Positions 27,003-36,687 of a stretch of DNA of 64,000 nt are shown one piece after another (within the stretch, counting starts at the first letter, position 1; the number at the start of each line of letters is the position of its first letter). Under the pieces are notes generated by a model, which saw only the letters and a program-made list of their open reading frames with translations, was not told the origin of the DNA and made no database searches. Position numbers and translations under genes: made by a program. This DNA comes from CAZRAL01 sp964598005 (GTDB taxonomy: Bacteria > Pseudomonadota > Gammaproteobacteria > Burkholderiales > Usitatibacteraceae): positions 1-64,000 of the forward strand of contig CAZRAL010000010.1 in the NCBI GenBank assembly GCA_964598005.1, given 5' to 3'.

Positions 27003-27302
27003 ATGACCGGCCTGATGACGAACAGCATCGAAGCCAATCGCTTGCGCTGGCATGCCCGGCGCGGGCTGCTCGAGCTTGATATTATTCTGCAGCGGTTTCT
27101 GGATATGAAATTAGCGTCGCTGACACAGAACGAGATGGCGCTGGTCGAGGAAATGTTGCTGATAGCGGATAATGATTTGCTGGATTTGCTTATGGGACGC
27201 GCTTTTTCAGCCGATAAGCAGGTGCAGGCCATGATCGACAGAATACGTTTTGTAGATGAAAACTATCAGGCGCTTTTATCTGATTGCTCCCGTGCTCACT
27301 AA
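27003..27302 (+). CDS. sdhE: SdhE flavinylation factor (FAD assembly factor)
   Basis: A 99-residue protein. HARRGLLELDIILQRFLD contains the defining RGxxE motif (R20, G21, E24), and a small helical bundle follows. SdhE promotes covalent FAD attachment to SdhA, encoded upstream. ATG 27003 is used; ATG 27015 is an alternative. It lies between the SIMPL gene and gltA, the usual place for sdhE in betaproteobacteria. Confidence 0.93.
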   Translation: MTGLMTNSIEANRLRWHARRGLLELDIILQRFLDMKLASLTQNEMALVEEMLLIADNDLLDLLMGRAFSADKQVQAMIDRIRFVDENYQALLSDCSRAH

Positions 27303-27335
27303 GGCATCTAATTTAACCGCTCTCATCGGAGAAGA

Positions 27336-28634
27336 ATGATGGAACCGAAAAGCAAGGCTGTATTGACCATCGGCGGAGCCGCCCCGATTGAGCTGCCGGT
27401 CTATGGGGGCACCCTGGGACCGGATGTGATCGACATTCGCAAACTTTACGCCACGACCGGCATGTTTACCTACGATCCCGGTTTCATGTCCACGGCCTCG
27501 TGCAATTCGACCATTACCTTTATCGATGGCGACAAGGGCGAATTGCTGTATCGCGGTTATCCCATCGAGCAGCTGGCCACGCAATGCGATTTTCTTGAAG
27601 TATGTTACCTGCTGCTTTACGGTGAATTGCCGGATGCGACGCAAAAGGAAGATTTCGTCGAGCGCGTCACCATGCACACCATGGTCAACGAGCAGATGCA
27701 GTTTTTCATGCGCGGGTTCCGCCGCGATGCGCACCCCATGGCGGTGATGACAGGCTTGGTCGGCGCGCTGTCGGCCTTTTATCCCGATTCGATGAATCTG
27801 CACGATGCACATCAGCGTGAAATTTCCGCCATCCGCCTGATCGCCAAGATGCCCACGCTGGTGGCGATGGCCTACAAATATACCGTCGGCCAGCCGTATA
27901 TTTACCCGCAAAACAAATTGTCGTATAGCGAAAATTTCATGCGCATGATGTTTGCCACGCCTTGCGACGATTACAAGGTCAACGATGTGTTGGTTCGTGC
28001 GCTGGATCGCATTTTCATCCTGCACGCCGATCACGAACAAAACGCTTCGACCTCGACCGTGCGCATGTGCGCCTCGTCCGGCACCAATCCGTTTGCGGCA
28101 ATTGCAGCCGGAGTGGCCTGTCTATGGGGGCCGGCGCACGGCGGGGCCAACGAGGCGGCGCTGACCATGCTTTACGATATTCAGCGTCAGGGCGGAATTG
28201 AAAAAATCGGCGAATTCATCACTCGCGTCAAGGACAAGAATTCGAATGTGCGCCTGATGGGATTCGGGCACCGCGTGTACAAAAATTACGATCCACGCGC
28301 CAAGCTGATGCGCGAAACCTGCCACGAAGTATTGAATGAACTGGGGCTGCAGGACGATCCCTTGTTCAAAATTGCCATGGCGCTGGAAAAAATTGCGCTG
28401 GAAGACGATTATTTCGTGCAGCGCAAGTTGTATCCCAACGTCGATTTCTATTCCGGTATTGTGCAAAAAGCCATCGGCATTCCGGTGCCCTTGTTCACCG
28501 CCATTTTTGCTCTGGCGCGCACGGTCGGATGGATCGCGCAGTTGAATGAAATGATCGCCGATCCGGAATACAAAATCGGCCGCCCTCGCCAGCTTTATGC
28601 AGGATCGCCGCGGCGGTCGATCCAGAAGAAGTAG
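27336..28634 (+). CDS. gltA: citrate synthase (type II)
   Basis: A 432-residue enzyme condensing acetyl-CoA and oxaloacetate. It has the N-terminal small domain ([23 protein letters not shown]) of hexameric type II enzymes. Active-site segments are [36 protein letters not shown] and [10 protein letters not shown] good ribosome-binding site (GGAGAAG) precedes ATG 27336; a second ATG follows directly. It is distinct from prpC at 16855, so the genome separates citrate and methylcitrate synthesis. Confidence 0.97.
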   Translation: MMEPKSKAVLTIGGAAPIELPVYGGTLGPDVIDIRKLYATTGMFTYDPGFMSTASCNSTITFIDGDKGELLYRGYPIEQLATQCDFLEVCYLLLYGELPDATQKEDFVERVTMHTMVNEQMQFFMRGFRRDAHPMAVMTGLVGALSAFYPDSMNLHDAHQREISAIRLIAKMPTLVAMAYKYTVGQPYIYPQNKLSYSENFMRMMFATPCDDYKVNDVLVRALDRIFILHADHEQNASTSTVRMCASSGTNPFAAIAAGVACLWGPAHGGANEAALTMLYDIQRQGGIEKIGEFITRVKDKNSNVRLMGFGHRVYKNYDPRAKLMRETCHEVLNELGLQDDPLFKIAMALEKIALEDDYFVQRKLYPNVDFYSGIVQKAIGIPVPLFTAIFALARTVGWIAQLNEMIADPEYKIGRPRQLYAGSPRRSIQKK

Positions 28635-28648
28635 ATTGAAAATTCGTT

Positions 28649-29155
28649 ATGCAGAATACGTTGAAAATATTGCTGCAACTACACGCAGAAGGAATATTGG
28701 GATGTTTTGCGATTGGAGGGGCGATTGCAGCAAGCTTTTATACCGAAGCAGTCGCAACAGAAGATCTGGATGTGTTTGCGTTTTTGCAACCGGCCAATTC
28801 CGGTTTGTTAACGTTGACTCCGCTGTATGATCGACTCAAGCAATTAGGTGGTGTGGTTGAAAATGAGCACATTGTGCTGCACGGCTGGCCGGTGCAAATT
28901 TTGCCCGCTTATAACCCATTGATAGAAGAAGCAGTCATGGCAGCCGTTGAACAAGTTTTTCATGAAGTAAAAGTGCCAGTAATAACCGCCGAGTATCTCT
29001 GTGCGATTGCATTGCAAACTGGTCGCGCAAAGGATTACCAACGGGTCAATACGTTGCTCGAGGCAGGATGTGTCGAGGCTGAAAAGCTGGAAAAACTGGT
29101 GCATCGCTACAACCTCGGTGAAAGATGGGAGCAATATGTCCGACGATTCACTTAA
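28649..29155 (+). CDS. nucleotidyltransferase-like protein, possible toxin-module member
   Basis: A 168-residue protein. Residues 20-45 (FAIGGAIAASFYTEAVATEDLDVFAF) match the nucleotidyltransferase-fold pattern: Gly-Gly, then a T-x-D-L-D pair that would bind metal. A later VPVITAEYLCAIALQTGRAKDYQRV resembles the C-terminal part of MNT/AbiEii-like proteins. The target is unknown. It starts 14 nt after gltA and overlaps the next small gene by 20 nt, so the two are a unit inserted in the TCA operon. The AbiE-type or other toxin role is inference from fold and arrangement. Confidence 0.65.
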   Translation: MQNTLKILLQLHAEGILGCFAIGGAIAASFYTEAVATEDLDVFAFLQPANSGLLTLTPLYDRLKQLGGVVENEHIVLHGWPVQILPAYNPLIEEAVMAAVEQVFHEVKVPVITAEYLCAIALQTGRAKDYQRVNTLLEAGCVEAEKLEKLVHRYNLGERWEQYVRRFT

Positions 29156-29330
29156 ATATACATTGGCTTTGCAGCAAGTCGTTAAAGCCAAGGCGGCTTG
29201 GCGTAAACATGCGCAATCGTTGACGTGGGAAGAAAAAGTGGCAGCGATTGAACGGATGCGGGAACGAGACGCGGAATTGAAAAAAATACGGGAGAAAAAC
29301 AGGCTTTCCAGAAAGATGGAATCCCAATGA
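29136..29330 (+). CDS. small charged helical protein paired with the nucleotidyltransferase
   Basis: A 64-residue highly charged protein (QQVVKAKAAWRKHAQSLTW, then a run of Glu/Arg/Lys ending KNRLSRKMESQ), predicted to be helical. ATG 29136 (MSDDSLKYTLAL) is inside the preceding gene by 20 nt, the coupling typical of toxin-antitoxin pairs. No family recognised. It could be the partner or antitoxin of the upstream nucleotidyltransferase-like protein. Confidence 0.6.
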   Translation: MSDDSLKYTLALQQVVKAKAAWRKHAQSLTWEEKVAAIERMRERDAELKKIREKNRLSRKMESQ

Positions 29331-29674
29331 AAATTCAGAACGCAGATCGCCATTTGGCGCGCTTTTTCAGGCAAAAATGGCCAGAAAGCCTCGCCAATAA
29401 ACGAGGTTTAGTTGTTACATCCCGCCATTGTTTCAACAATCCACAACCAGACTTCCCCCTTTCTAAAGGGGGATCGAGGGGGATTTTCGCTGTTTGTCGC
29501 GTGTTGAGCGACCGCAAATCTCCCCTCCGCCCCTCTTTTTCAAGAGGGGAACCAGAGCGGAAATCTTTTCACGAATTAGCCACTTCACAAACAGGCTGCT
29601 TGGCGTTTGTGTCACATTAACCACTATCTGCAACCAATGACGCAAGTGAAAGCAATAAAACTCAAGGTGCCTTT
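29331..29674. other. intergenic stretch with dispersed repeat before sucA
   Basis: No gene seen. It contains the repeat at 29451-29552 and a short sucA leader with AAGGTGCC before the start. Plus-strand frames here run through the repeat and look spurious. Confidence 0.6.
29451..29552. repeat. dispersed ~100-bp repeat (AAAGGGGGATCGAGGGGG type), copy 1
   Basis: It is nearly identical to 61976-62078: AAGGGGGATCGAGGGGGATT, TTTCGCT, TTGAGCGACCGCAAATCTCC and CCCCTCTTTTTCAA are shared. The ends are imperfectly complementary (CCCCCTTT / AGAGGGG). Confidence 0.88.
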
Positions 29675-32596
29675 ATGATGCGCGAATTTCAACAATCCTC
29701 CCTGTTCTTCGGGGCCAATGCGCCCTACATCGAAGAGCTATACGAACAATATTTAGCCGATCCCGCGTCGGTAGCCGATCACTGGCGGCAGCAATTCGAT
29801 GCCTTGCCCAATGTGCCCGGACATAGCGGGCCAGACGTCGCGCATAGCGCCGTGGTCGACGCTTTGGCGCAACGCGCCAAAGCAGGGGTGGCCCGTGTTG
29901 CGCCTGCAACGGCAAGCCCCGCAACGGGTTTCGCAGGTGATTCCCGCAAAGCCTTCAAGGTGTTGCAATACATCCGCGCCCATCGGGTGCTGGGGGCGCG
30001 TCATTCCAATCTCGATCCGCTGAAGCGTATGGAGCGCATGCCAGTACCCGAGCTGGAGCTGGCCTATTACGGCTTGACTGAGGCAGACCTCGATAGCGAA
30101 TTTCCCATCGGCTCCTGGCAGGGGCGCATCAATGGCAGTGCGGAAACAGCGAGACTGCGCGATATTGTGGCGGCCGTGAAACGCACCTACTGCGGTGACG
30201 TTGGCGTCGAGTACATGTACATCAGTGATACGGGACAAAAGCGCTGGATCCAGCAGCAGTTCGAGGCCACCCAGTCGCAACCTGCGCTGAGTAAGGAAGA
30301 AAAACAATTCATTCTGGAGCGATTGACGGCGGCCGAAACGCTGGAGCGCTACCTGCATACGCGTTATGTCGGGCAAAAACGCTTTTCGCTCGAGGGTGGG
30401 GAAACGCTGATTCCCTTAATGGACGACCTGATTCAGGGGGCAGGGGCCAAAGGCGTCAAGGAAGTCGTATTGGGCATGGCGCATCGCGGCCGGCTTAATA
30501 TTTTGGTGAACAGTCTGGGCAAGATTCCGGCCGATTTATTTTCGGAATTCGAAGGGAAACATGCTCACGACGTGGGGTCAGGCGACGTCAAATATCATCA
30601 GGGGTTTTCCTCCGATATTCAGACTGCGGGTGGGCCGGTGCATCTCACGCTGGCGTTCAATCCCTCGCATCTGGAAATCGTCAATTCCGTGGTGGAAGGC
30701 TCAGTGCGTGCACGCCAGCAGCGCCGCGGAGACCATCAGGGCGTACAGGTATTGCCAGTATTGATTCATGGCGATGCCGCCTTCGCCGGGCAGGGCGTGG
30801 TGATGGAAACGCTGGCGCTGTCGCAAACGCGCGGATTCAAGACCGGGGGGACGGTGCACATCATCGTCAACAATCAGGTGGGCTTTACCACCTCCGACAT
30901 TCGCGATGCGCGCTCGTCGCTGTACTGCACTGATATCGTCAAGATGATCGAAGCCCCGGTGTTTCACGTCAATGGCGACGATCCCGAAGCAGTCATCATG
31001 GCTGGTCGCATTGCGCTCGAATACCGCATGAAGTTCGGCAAGGATGTGGTGATCGACATGGTGTGCTTCAGAAAGCTGGGCCACAACGAGCAGGACGAGC
31101 CTTTCGTTACTCAGCCGCTGATGTACAAAAAAATTGCCCAGCATCCCGGTACGCGCAAGTTATATGCGGACAAGCTGGCTGCCGAAGGCGTGGTCGACGC
31201 CGGGCACGGCGACGATCTGGTGACCAATATTCGCACCCGGCTCGATGCGGGCAAGAGCACCAATACCAAAATTCTCTATGGGTTGAAACCCGCGCTGGCG
31301 GTCGATTGGGCGCCATATATCGGGGTGGATTGGCGTGCGCCAGCCGATACCCGCGTTGCGCTCGACAAACTCAAACTTTACGCCGAGCGTTTGACCACGA
31401 CGCCGACTGATTTTAAATGCCACGTCTCGGTGGAAAAACTGCTGGAGGCGCGCAAAAAAATGGGCAAGGGCGAACTGCCGCTGGACTGGGGCATGGCCGA
31501 GAATCTGGCCTATGCCTCACTGGTGGTGAGCGGTACACCCGTGCGCATGAGCGGGCAGGATTGCGGTCGCGGCACCTTTGCCCACCGGCACGCGGTATTG
31601 CACGACCAGAACCGTGAAAAGTGGGATTCGGGCACTTACGTTCCGCTGCAAAATATTGAAAAGGCTCAGGCGAAATTCGTCATTATCGATTCGCTCTTGT
31701 CTGAAGAGGCGGTGCTGGGTTTTGAGTACGGCTATGCCACGGCGCAACCCTTCGAACTGGTGATCTGGGAAGCGCAATTCGGCGATTTTGCCAATGGCGC
31801 CCAGGTGGTGATCGATCAATTCATCGCCAGCGGCGAAACCAAGTGGGCGCGGCTGTGTGGGTTGACGATGTTCCTGCCGCATGGTTACGAAGGACAGGGC
31901 CCCGAGCATTCTTCCGCGCGCCTGGAGCGCTTTTTGCAACTCTGCGCCGAGCATAATATTCAGGTGGTGGTGCCCTCGACTGCGGCGCAGCTGTTTCACA
32001 TGATTCGCCGTCAGGCCATCCGCCAGATGCGCAAACCCCTGATTGTGATGATGCCGAAATCGCTGCTGCGCAAAAAAGAAGCCAGCTCTTCACTGGAAGA
32101 ATTAGCCAACGGAAAATTTGAAGTCGTCATCGGCCACCTCGACCAGCCCGGCGAAAAACTGAATGCGAAGAAAGTAAAGCGCGTGCTGTTCTGCTCCGGC
32201 AAGGTGTATTACGACCTCATTGCCGAACGCAGCAAACGCGGCATCGACGATATCGCAGTGGTGCGCATCGAGCAGCTTTATCCTTTCCCGCACGAGGAAG
32301 TGGCGGCGCAGATTGCCCTGTATCCGGCCGCCAAATCGGTGGTGTGGGTGCAGGAAGAACCGGGCAATCAGGGCGCGTGGCACCGCGTGCAGCATTATTT
32401 GCTGCGCCATATGCGTTCCGATCAGACCTTGAGCTACTCGCTGCGGCCTTCGTCCGCCGCGCCAGCGGTCGGATATCTGTCAAAACATAACGAGCAGCAA
32501 AAAGAACTGGTCGAAGCTGCGCTGACTTGGGAAAGTGGTGTCTCCAGAAAATCCATGCAGGCGCAAATGGGTGTGCTGGCCAAGGCGGCGAAATAA
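29675..32596 (+). CDS. sucA: 2-oxoglutarate dehydrogenase E1 component
   Basis: A 973-residue thiamine-diphosphate enzyme decarboxylating 2-oxoglutarate. The N-terminal segment SLFFGANAPYIEELYEQYLADP is the E2-binding region. GMAHRGRLNILVN, HQGFSSDI, NPSHLEIVN, the TPP-binding IHGDAAFAGQG...NNQVGFTT and the C-terminal EGQGPEHSSARLERFLQL are all present. The length fits SucA (about 930-960). Successive ATGs at 29675 and 29678 are both possible. sucB and lpdA downstream complete the complex, so the TCA cycle is oxidatively complete at this step. Confidence 0.97.
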   Translation: MMREFQQSSLFFGANAPYIEELYEQYLADPASVADHWRQQFDALPNVPGHSGPDVAHSAVVDALAQRAKAGVARVAPATASPATGFAGDSRKAFKVLQYIRAHRVLGARHSNLDPLKRMERMPVPELELAYYGLTEADLDSEFPIGSWQGRINGSAETARLRDIVAAVKRTYCGDVGVEYMYISDTGQKRWIQQQFEATQSQPALSKEEKQFILERLTAAETLERYLHTRYVGQKRFSLEGGETLIPLMDDLIQGAGAKGVKEVVLGMAHRGRLNILVNSLGKIPADLFSEFEGKHAHDVGSGDVKYHQGFSSDIQTAGGPVHLTLAFNPSHLEIVNSVVEGSVRARQQRRGDHQGVQVLPVLIHGDAAFAGQGVVMETLALSQTRGFKTGGTVHIIVNNQVGFTTSDIRDARSSLYCTDIVKMIEAPVFHVNGDDPEAVIMAGRIALEYRMKFGKDVVIDMVCFRKLGHNEQDEPFVTQPLMYKKIAQHPGTRKLYADKLAAEGVVDAGHGDDLVTNIRTRLDAGKSTNTKILYGLKPALAVDWAPYIGVDWRAPADTRVALDKLKLYAERLTTTPTDFKCHVSVEKLLEARKKMGKGELPLDWGMAENLAYASLVVSGTPVRMSGQDCGRGTFAHRHAVLHDQNREKWDSGTYVPLQNIEKAQAKFVIIDSLLSEEAVLGFEYGYATAQPFELVIWEAQFGDFANGAQVVIDQFIASGETKWARLCGLTMFLPHGYEGQGPEHSSARLERFLQLCAEHNIQVVVPSTAAQLFHMIRRQAIRQMRKPLIVMMPKSLLRKKEASSSLEELANGKFEVVIGHLDQPGEKLNAKKVKRVLFCSGKVYYDLIAERSKRGIDDIAVVRIEQLYPFPHEEVAAQIALYPAAKSVVWVQEEPGNQGAWHRVQHYLLRHMRSDQTLSYSLRPSSAAPAVGYLSKHNEQQKELVEAALTWESGVSRKSMQAQMGVLAKAAK

Positions 32597-32603
32597 CCGC
32601 TTA

Positions 32604-32707
32604 ATTCCATTTCCAAATCAAAACTGACTTTGTCGGCTTCGCCTTGCCGTATTACTTATACTGTCTGCGGCTTGCCTTCGTGTCATTTTTGATTTGGAAA
32701 TGGAATA
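32604..32707. repeat. long palindromic repeat between sucA and sucB
   Basis: The arms TTCCATTTCCAAATCAAAAC and TTTTTGATTTGGAAATGGAA flank CTTTGTCGGCTTC and TTCGTGTCA blocks shared with 9101-9167. It may stabilise or attenuate the intercistronic mRNA. Confidence 0.75.
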
Positions 32708-32751
32708 AAATGCGCATAGAAATATGAATGAAGGAACCAAAGGAAAATAAT

Positions 32752-33963
32752 ATGCAAATCGACGTGAAAGTGCCAACTCTCTCCGAATCCGTTTCTGAAG
32801 CGACCCTGGTTTCCTGGCGCAAAAAAGAAGGAGAAGCGGTCAAGCGCGATGAGAACCTGATCGACATCGAGACCGATAAAGTGGTCATGGAACTACCTGC
32901 CCCAGCAGATGGCGTGCTAGTGAAAATCGTCAAGGGCGATGGCACGACAGTGACCAGTGGCGAAGTGATCGCCACAATCGATACCGAGGCTAAAGGCGCC
33001 GTGGCTGCAGCGTCATCAACGCCAGCAAAAGCACCTGCATCTCCCGCAGCGGCCAAAGCACCAACGACAGCCCCAGCCATGAGCCCCGCTGCAGCCAAGA
33101 TTGCCGCAGAAAATAACCTTGACCCCGCCAGCCTGAGCGGTAGTGGTCGGGGGGGAAGGGTGACCAAGGAAGATGTGGTTGGCAAGACTTCCGCACCATC
33201 AACGACACCCACAACCAAACCCGCAGTGGCATCCGCTGCCGCGCTGGCGCTACCCACAGGAGAACGTAGCGAGCAACGCGTACCCATGTCGCGGTTACGC
33301 GCGCGCATTGCCGAGCGTCTGGTGCAATCGCAATCGACCGCTGCCATATTGACCACGTTCAACGAAGTCAACATGGCGCCTATCATTGATTTACGCGGCA
33401 AATACAAAGAGAAATTTGAAAAGGAACATGGTGTAAAACTGGGCTTCATGTCGTTTTTTGTGAAGGCTGCCGTCCATGCCTTGCGTAAGTTTCCGATCCT
33501 TAATGCCTCGATCGATGCCAGCGATATTATTTATCACGGCTATTACGATATCGGCATTGCTGTCGGCTCTGAACGCGGGTTGGTGGTACCGATTTTGCGT
33601 AATGCCGATCAAATGTCGATTGCCGAAATAGAAAAGAAAATCGCTGAATTCGGCCAGAAAGCCAAGGATGGCAAATTGACCATTGAAGAATTGACCGGTG
33701 GCACCTTTTCGATTTCCAATGGCGGTGTATTCGGTTCGATGCTCTCTACGCCCATCATCAATCCACCGCAATCGGCCATTCTGGGTGTGCATGCCACCAA
33801 GGAGCGCCCGGTGGTAGAAAATGGCCAGATCGTGATTCGCCCCATCAATTATCTGGCAATGAGTTACGACCATCGCATCATTGACGGCCGCGAAGCGGTG
33901 TTGTCGCTGGTGGCGATGAAAGAGGCGCTGGAAGATCCGGCCCGGCTGTTGCTAGATATTTAG
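32752..33963 (+). CDS. sucB: dihydrolipoyllysine succinyltransferase (2-oxoglutarate dehydrogenase E2)
   Basis: A 403-residue E2. The N-terminal lipoyl domain has K43 in [11 protein letters not shown]. An Ala/Pro/Thr-rich linker follows, then the peripheral subunit-binding domain ([32 protein letters not shown], about residues 105-140). The catalytic domain ends [13 protein letters not shown], with H374 and D378. ATG 32752 has AAAGGAAAATAAT upstream and gives the normal [13 protein letters not shown] start. Only one lipoyl domain is present, as usual for SucB. Confidence 0.97.
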   Translation: MQIDVKVPTLSESVSEATLVSWRKKEGEAVKRDENLIDIETDKVVMELPAPADGVLVKIVKGDGTTVTSGEVIATIDTEAKGAVAAASSTPAKAPASPAAAKAPTTAPAMSPAAAKIAAENNLDPASLSGSGRGGRVTKEDVVGKTSAPSTTPTTKPAVASAAALALPTGERSEQRVPMSRLRARIAERLVQSQSTAAILTTFNEVNMAPIIDLRGKYKEKFEKEHGVKLGFMSFFVKAAVHALRKFPILNASIDASDIIYHGYYDIGIAVGSERGLVVPILRNADQMSIAEIEKKIAEFGQKAKDGKLTIEELTGGTFSISNGGVFGSMLSTPIINPPQSAILGVHATKERPVVENGQIVIRPINYLAMSYDHRIIDGREAVLSLVAMKEALEDPARLLLDI

Positions 33964-33991
33964 TCCATGTGATTCGTGATGCGAGTGAAAG

Positions 33992-34102
33992 CATGAAGCA
34001 CTGTTCTTCCCCCGCGCAGGCGGGGGTAGGATTTTTCGGTATACCAATGAGTTTGAACTTGGCCCCCCGCCTGCGTGGGGGAAGAACCCAAGCATGCTTC
34101 AT
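33992..34102. repeat. long palindromic repeat after sucB
   Basis: The arms GTTCTTCCCCCGCGCAGGCG (from 34003) and CGCCTGCGTGGGGGAAGAAC (to 34087) are almost perfectly complementary. Weaker outer pairing GCATGAAGCA / TGCTTCAT extends to 33992-34102. It could terminate or attenuate transcription between sucB and lpdA. Confidence 0.8.
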
Positions 34103-34135
34103 TTGTGCACGCTGGTTCGCTAAGGTAGTTTAGCG

Positions 34136-34423
34136 TTGGCCCGAAAAAAATGGTCTTCTGCCATCCTGTTCAGGAAAGTGTTGTTTTTCCTGCTTGCTGC
34201 GTTGCTCGCCGGTTTTCTCACGGTGTTTCTGGCCAAATTTTTGGGGCGCTACATTCGCCCGCATTTTGCGGTTTCGCTGGCCGTAGGGGTGGCCATTGCC
34301 ACCACATTATGGCTCTCTCAATTAATAAAAAATCCTCCATTTTTAATAGGACACACTTCACCATTAATTGTTGGTTTTTGTGCAGCACTCGGAGTGCATA
34401 TTTCACGCGTTTGGTTAAGTTGA
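34136..34423 (+). CDS. small hydrophobic membrane protein between sucB and lpdA
   Basis: A 95-residue protein with two or three membrane segments (about residues 13-33, 43-62 and 70-90) and a basic N-terminus. No family recognised. The only start upstream of the first helix is TTG 34136, without a good ribosome-binding site, so the N-terminus is uncertain. It ends 26 nt before lpdA, in the same direction, inside the oxoglutarate dehydrogenase gene set. No role in that complex is known to me. Confidence 0.5.
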   Translation: MARKKWSSAILFRKVLFFLLAALLAGFLTVFLAKFLGRYIRPHFAVSLAVGVAIATTLWLSQLIKNPPFLIGHTSPLIVGFCAALGVHISRVWLS

Positions 34424-34449
34424 ATTTGATTAAGGAAAAAGGTTAAGTC

Positions 34450-35892
34450 ATGTCCAAGCAATTCGATGTCGTAGTTATCGGTGCCGGTCCCGGCGGGTAT
34501 ATCGCCGCGATTCGCGCAGCACAGTTGGGCTTTAGTGTGGCCTGCATAGAAGGCTGGAAAAATAGCAAAGGCGAATTGGCATTAGGCGGCACCTGCTTGA
34601 ATGTAGGTTGTATTCCTTCCAAGGCGCTGTTGCAGTCTTCGGAACATGTCGAACAGCTCGAACACAAGTTTGCCGACCATGGCATTACTGCGGGCGGCAT
34701 CAAAGTGGACCTCGGCAAGATGCAGGCGCGCAAAGAGAGCATTGTGAGCAAGATGACCAAAGGCATCGAGTTTTTATTCCGTAAAAACAAAGTGACCTGG
34801 CTGAAAGGCTTCGGCAAGTTTGTCTCTGGCGGCGAGGTTTACACGATTGAAGTTGCCAGCGATGAAAAAGCAGGAGAAACAAAAGAAACCATCACCGGCA
34901 AACACATCATTATCGCGACGGGGTCCAAGGCGCGCCATTTGCCAGGCATTCCAGTCGACAATATCCATATTTGCGACAATGAAGGCGCGCTGGCCTTTAC
35001 CGCCGTGCCGAAAAAATTGGGTGTCATTGGCGCAGGTGTGGTGGGGCTGGAATTGGGCAGCGTCTGGCGCCGTCTGGGTACCGATGTCACCATTCTGGAA
35101 GCATTGCCCGGTTTTTTGAGCGTTGCAGATGAAAGCATTCAAAAAGAGGCGTGGAAAGTCTTTACCAAGGAGCAGTCGCTCAATATCAAGCTGGGCGTGA
35201 AAATCGGCAAGGTGACGCAAAAGAAAACCGGTATTACTGTCGATTATACGGATGACAAAGGACTGGCCCAGAAACTGGATTGCGACAAACTGATCGTCTC
35301 GGTTGGCCGGATACCGAATACCGATGGATTGGGTGCAAACAACGTTGAGTTAAAGCTGAGCGAGCGCGGCTTTATCGAGGTCGATGAGCATTGCCGTACC
35401 AATTTACCTAACGTTTATGCCGTCGGGGATGTGGTGCGCGGCCCGATGCTGGCGCACAAGGCCGAAGATGAGGGCGTGGCTGTGGCCGAGACCATTGCCG
35501 GGCAAAAACCGCACGTCGATTTCAATACCATCCCGTGGATTATTTATACCTCGCCGGAAATCGCCTGGGTGGGCAAGACCGAACAACAATGTGTAGCAGA
35601 GGGGATTGCAGTCAAAACCGGGCAATTTCCTTTCATGGCCAATGGTCGCGCGCTGGGGCAGGGCGAAGTCGGCGGGTTTGTCAAAATCGTGGCCGATGCA
35701 AACACGGACCGCGTTCTGGGTGGTCATATCATCCATGCCCATGCTTCGGAACTGATTCAGGAGCTGGTCACCGCCATGGAATTCAAGGCGGCCTCGGAAG
35801 ATATTGCGCGTATCGTGCATGGACATCCCACCTTGTCGGAAGCTGTGCGCGAAGCCGCGCTGGCGGTGGATAAACGTACGTTGAATATGTAA
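34450..35892 (+). CDS. lpdA: dihydrolipoyl dehydrogenase (E3)
   Basis: A 480-residue flavoprotein disulfide reductase. FAD motif GAGPGGY (residues 11-17), redox-active disulfide C49/C54 in [16 protein letters not shown] motif [13 protein letters not shown] near residue 196 and the C-terminal [13 protein letters not shown] active-site His are all visible. It reoxidises the lipoyl group of SucB and possibly of other 2-oxoacid dehydrogenases or the glycine cleavage system. ATG 34450 follows AAGGAAAAAGG. Confidence 0.97.
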   Translation: MSKQFDVVVIGAGPGGYIAAIRAAQLGFSVACIEGWKNSKGELALGGTCLNVGCIPSKALLQSSEHVEQLEHKFADHGITAGGIKVDLGKMQARKESIVSKMTKGIEFLFRKNKVTWLKGFGKFVSGGEVYTIEVASDEKAGETKETITGKHIIIATGSKARHLPGIPVDNIHICDNEGALAFTAVPKKLGVIGAGVVGLELGSVWRRLGTDVTILEALPGFLSVADESIQKEAWKVFTKEQSLNIKLGVKIGKVTQKKTGITVDYTDDKGLAQKLDCDKLIVSVGRIPNTDGLGANNVELKLSERGFIEVDEHCRTNLPNVYAVGDVVRGPMLAHKAEDEGVAVAETIAGQKPHVDFNTIPWIIYTSPEIAWVGKTEQQCVAEGIAVKTGQFPFMANGRALGQGEVGGFVKIVADANTDRVLGGHIIHAHASELIQELVTAMEFKAASEDIARIVHGHPTLSEAVREAALAVDKRTLNM

Positions 35893-35964
35893 AACGCAAC
35901 ACTCAAGAATAAACCGTTGCGGAAATAAAGTGTAAAGGGGAAAGCGATAAAAATCTATGCTATT

Positions 35965-36687
35965 TTGTTGGGAATCATTGACCTCGCTTGCGCCCTGCAT
36001 ATCTACAAAACGGGGCGTCCCACTTGGTGGTTCGCGATTGTATTCGCGTTTCCCGGAGTAGGCGTGCTGGCGTATTTTTATTTTGAAGTTCTACCAACCA
36101 TCGGCACGACCCGGATAGTACGTCGCGTCATCAAGGCGATTCAACCCGACGCTGACATGAAAAAACGCCTGGCCGATGTCGAAGAGTGCGGCAGTGTGGC
36201 CAATAAAATGGCCCTGGCCGACGAATGCATAAACGGCGCGTTGTTCGACGACGCCATTCGTTTGTATCAATCGTGCATGAACGGGCCTTACGCCAACGAT
36301 CCCTCACTGCACTACGGAGTAGGCGAAGCAGCTTTTTATAAAGGCGATTATGCATTGGCTCGCCGTGAGTTGTGGAGCATTATTGAACAGCAACCTTTTT
36401 TCAAGACCGGTGATGCCAAGTTGCTTTACGCCCGGGCATTGGAAGCCTTGAATGAACTGGAGGCCGCCGATTTACAGTACCAGACGTTGGTGCTGCAATA
36501 TACGGGTGAGGAAGCACGTTGCCGGCATGCGCTGTTGCTACAGCGCATGGGCCGCGAGCCCGCAGCCAAAGTGTTATTCGAGGAAATTTTGCGCAAAGCC
36601 GCCAAAGGCTCCATGCCGTGGCGGCGCTTGCAAAAAGAGTGGATTGATATTGCCAGGCAGCAGACGCAAGCGAAATCTTCTGCTTGA
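35965..36687 (+). CDS. membrane-anchored TPR protein
   Basis: About 240 residues. Two N-terminal hydrophobic segments (LGIIDLACALHIY and WWFAIVFAFPGVGVLAYFYF) are followed by TPR-like helices (DDAIRLYQSCMNGPYAND, LHYGVGEAAFYKGDYALARREL and later repeats). Function unknown. There is no ATG or GTG start: the frame opens after a stop at 35926, the ribosome-binding sequence AAAGGGG lies at 35934-35940, and TTG 35965 is the first common start codon, 24 nt downstream. Translation may begin at a rarer codon near 35947. It couples to zapE. Confidence 0.7.
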   Translation: MLGIIDLACALHIYKTGRPTWWFAIVFAFPGVGVLAYFYFEVLPTIGTTRIVRRVIKAIQPDADMKKRLADVEECGSVANKMALADECINGALFDDAIRLYQSCMNGPYANDPSLHYGVGEAAFYKGDYALARRELWSIIEQQPFFKTGDAKLLYARALEALNELEAADLQYQTLVLQYTGEEARCRHALLLQRMGREPAAKVLFEEILRKAAKGSMPWRRLQKEWIDIARQQTQAKSSA

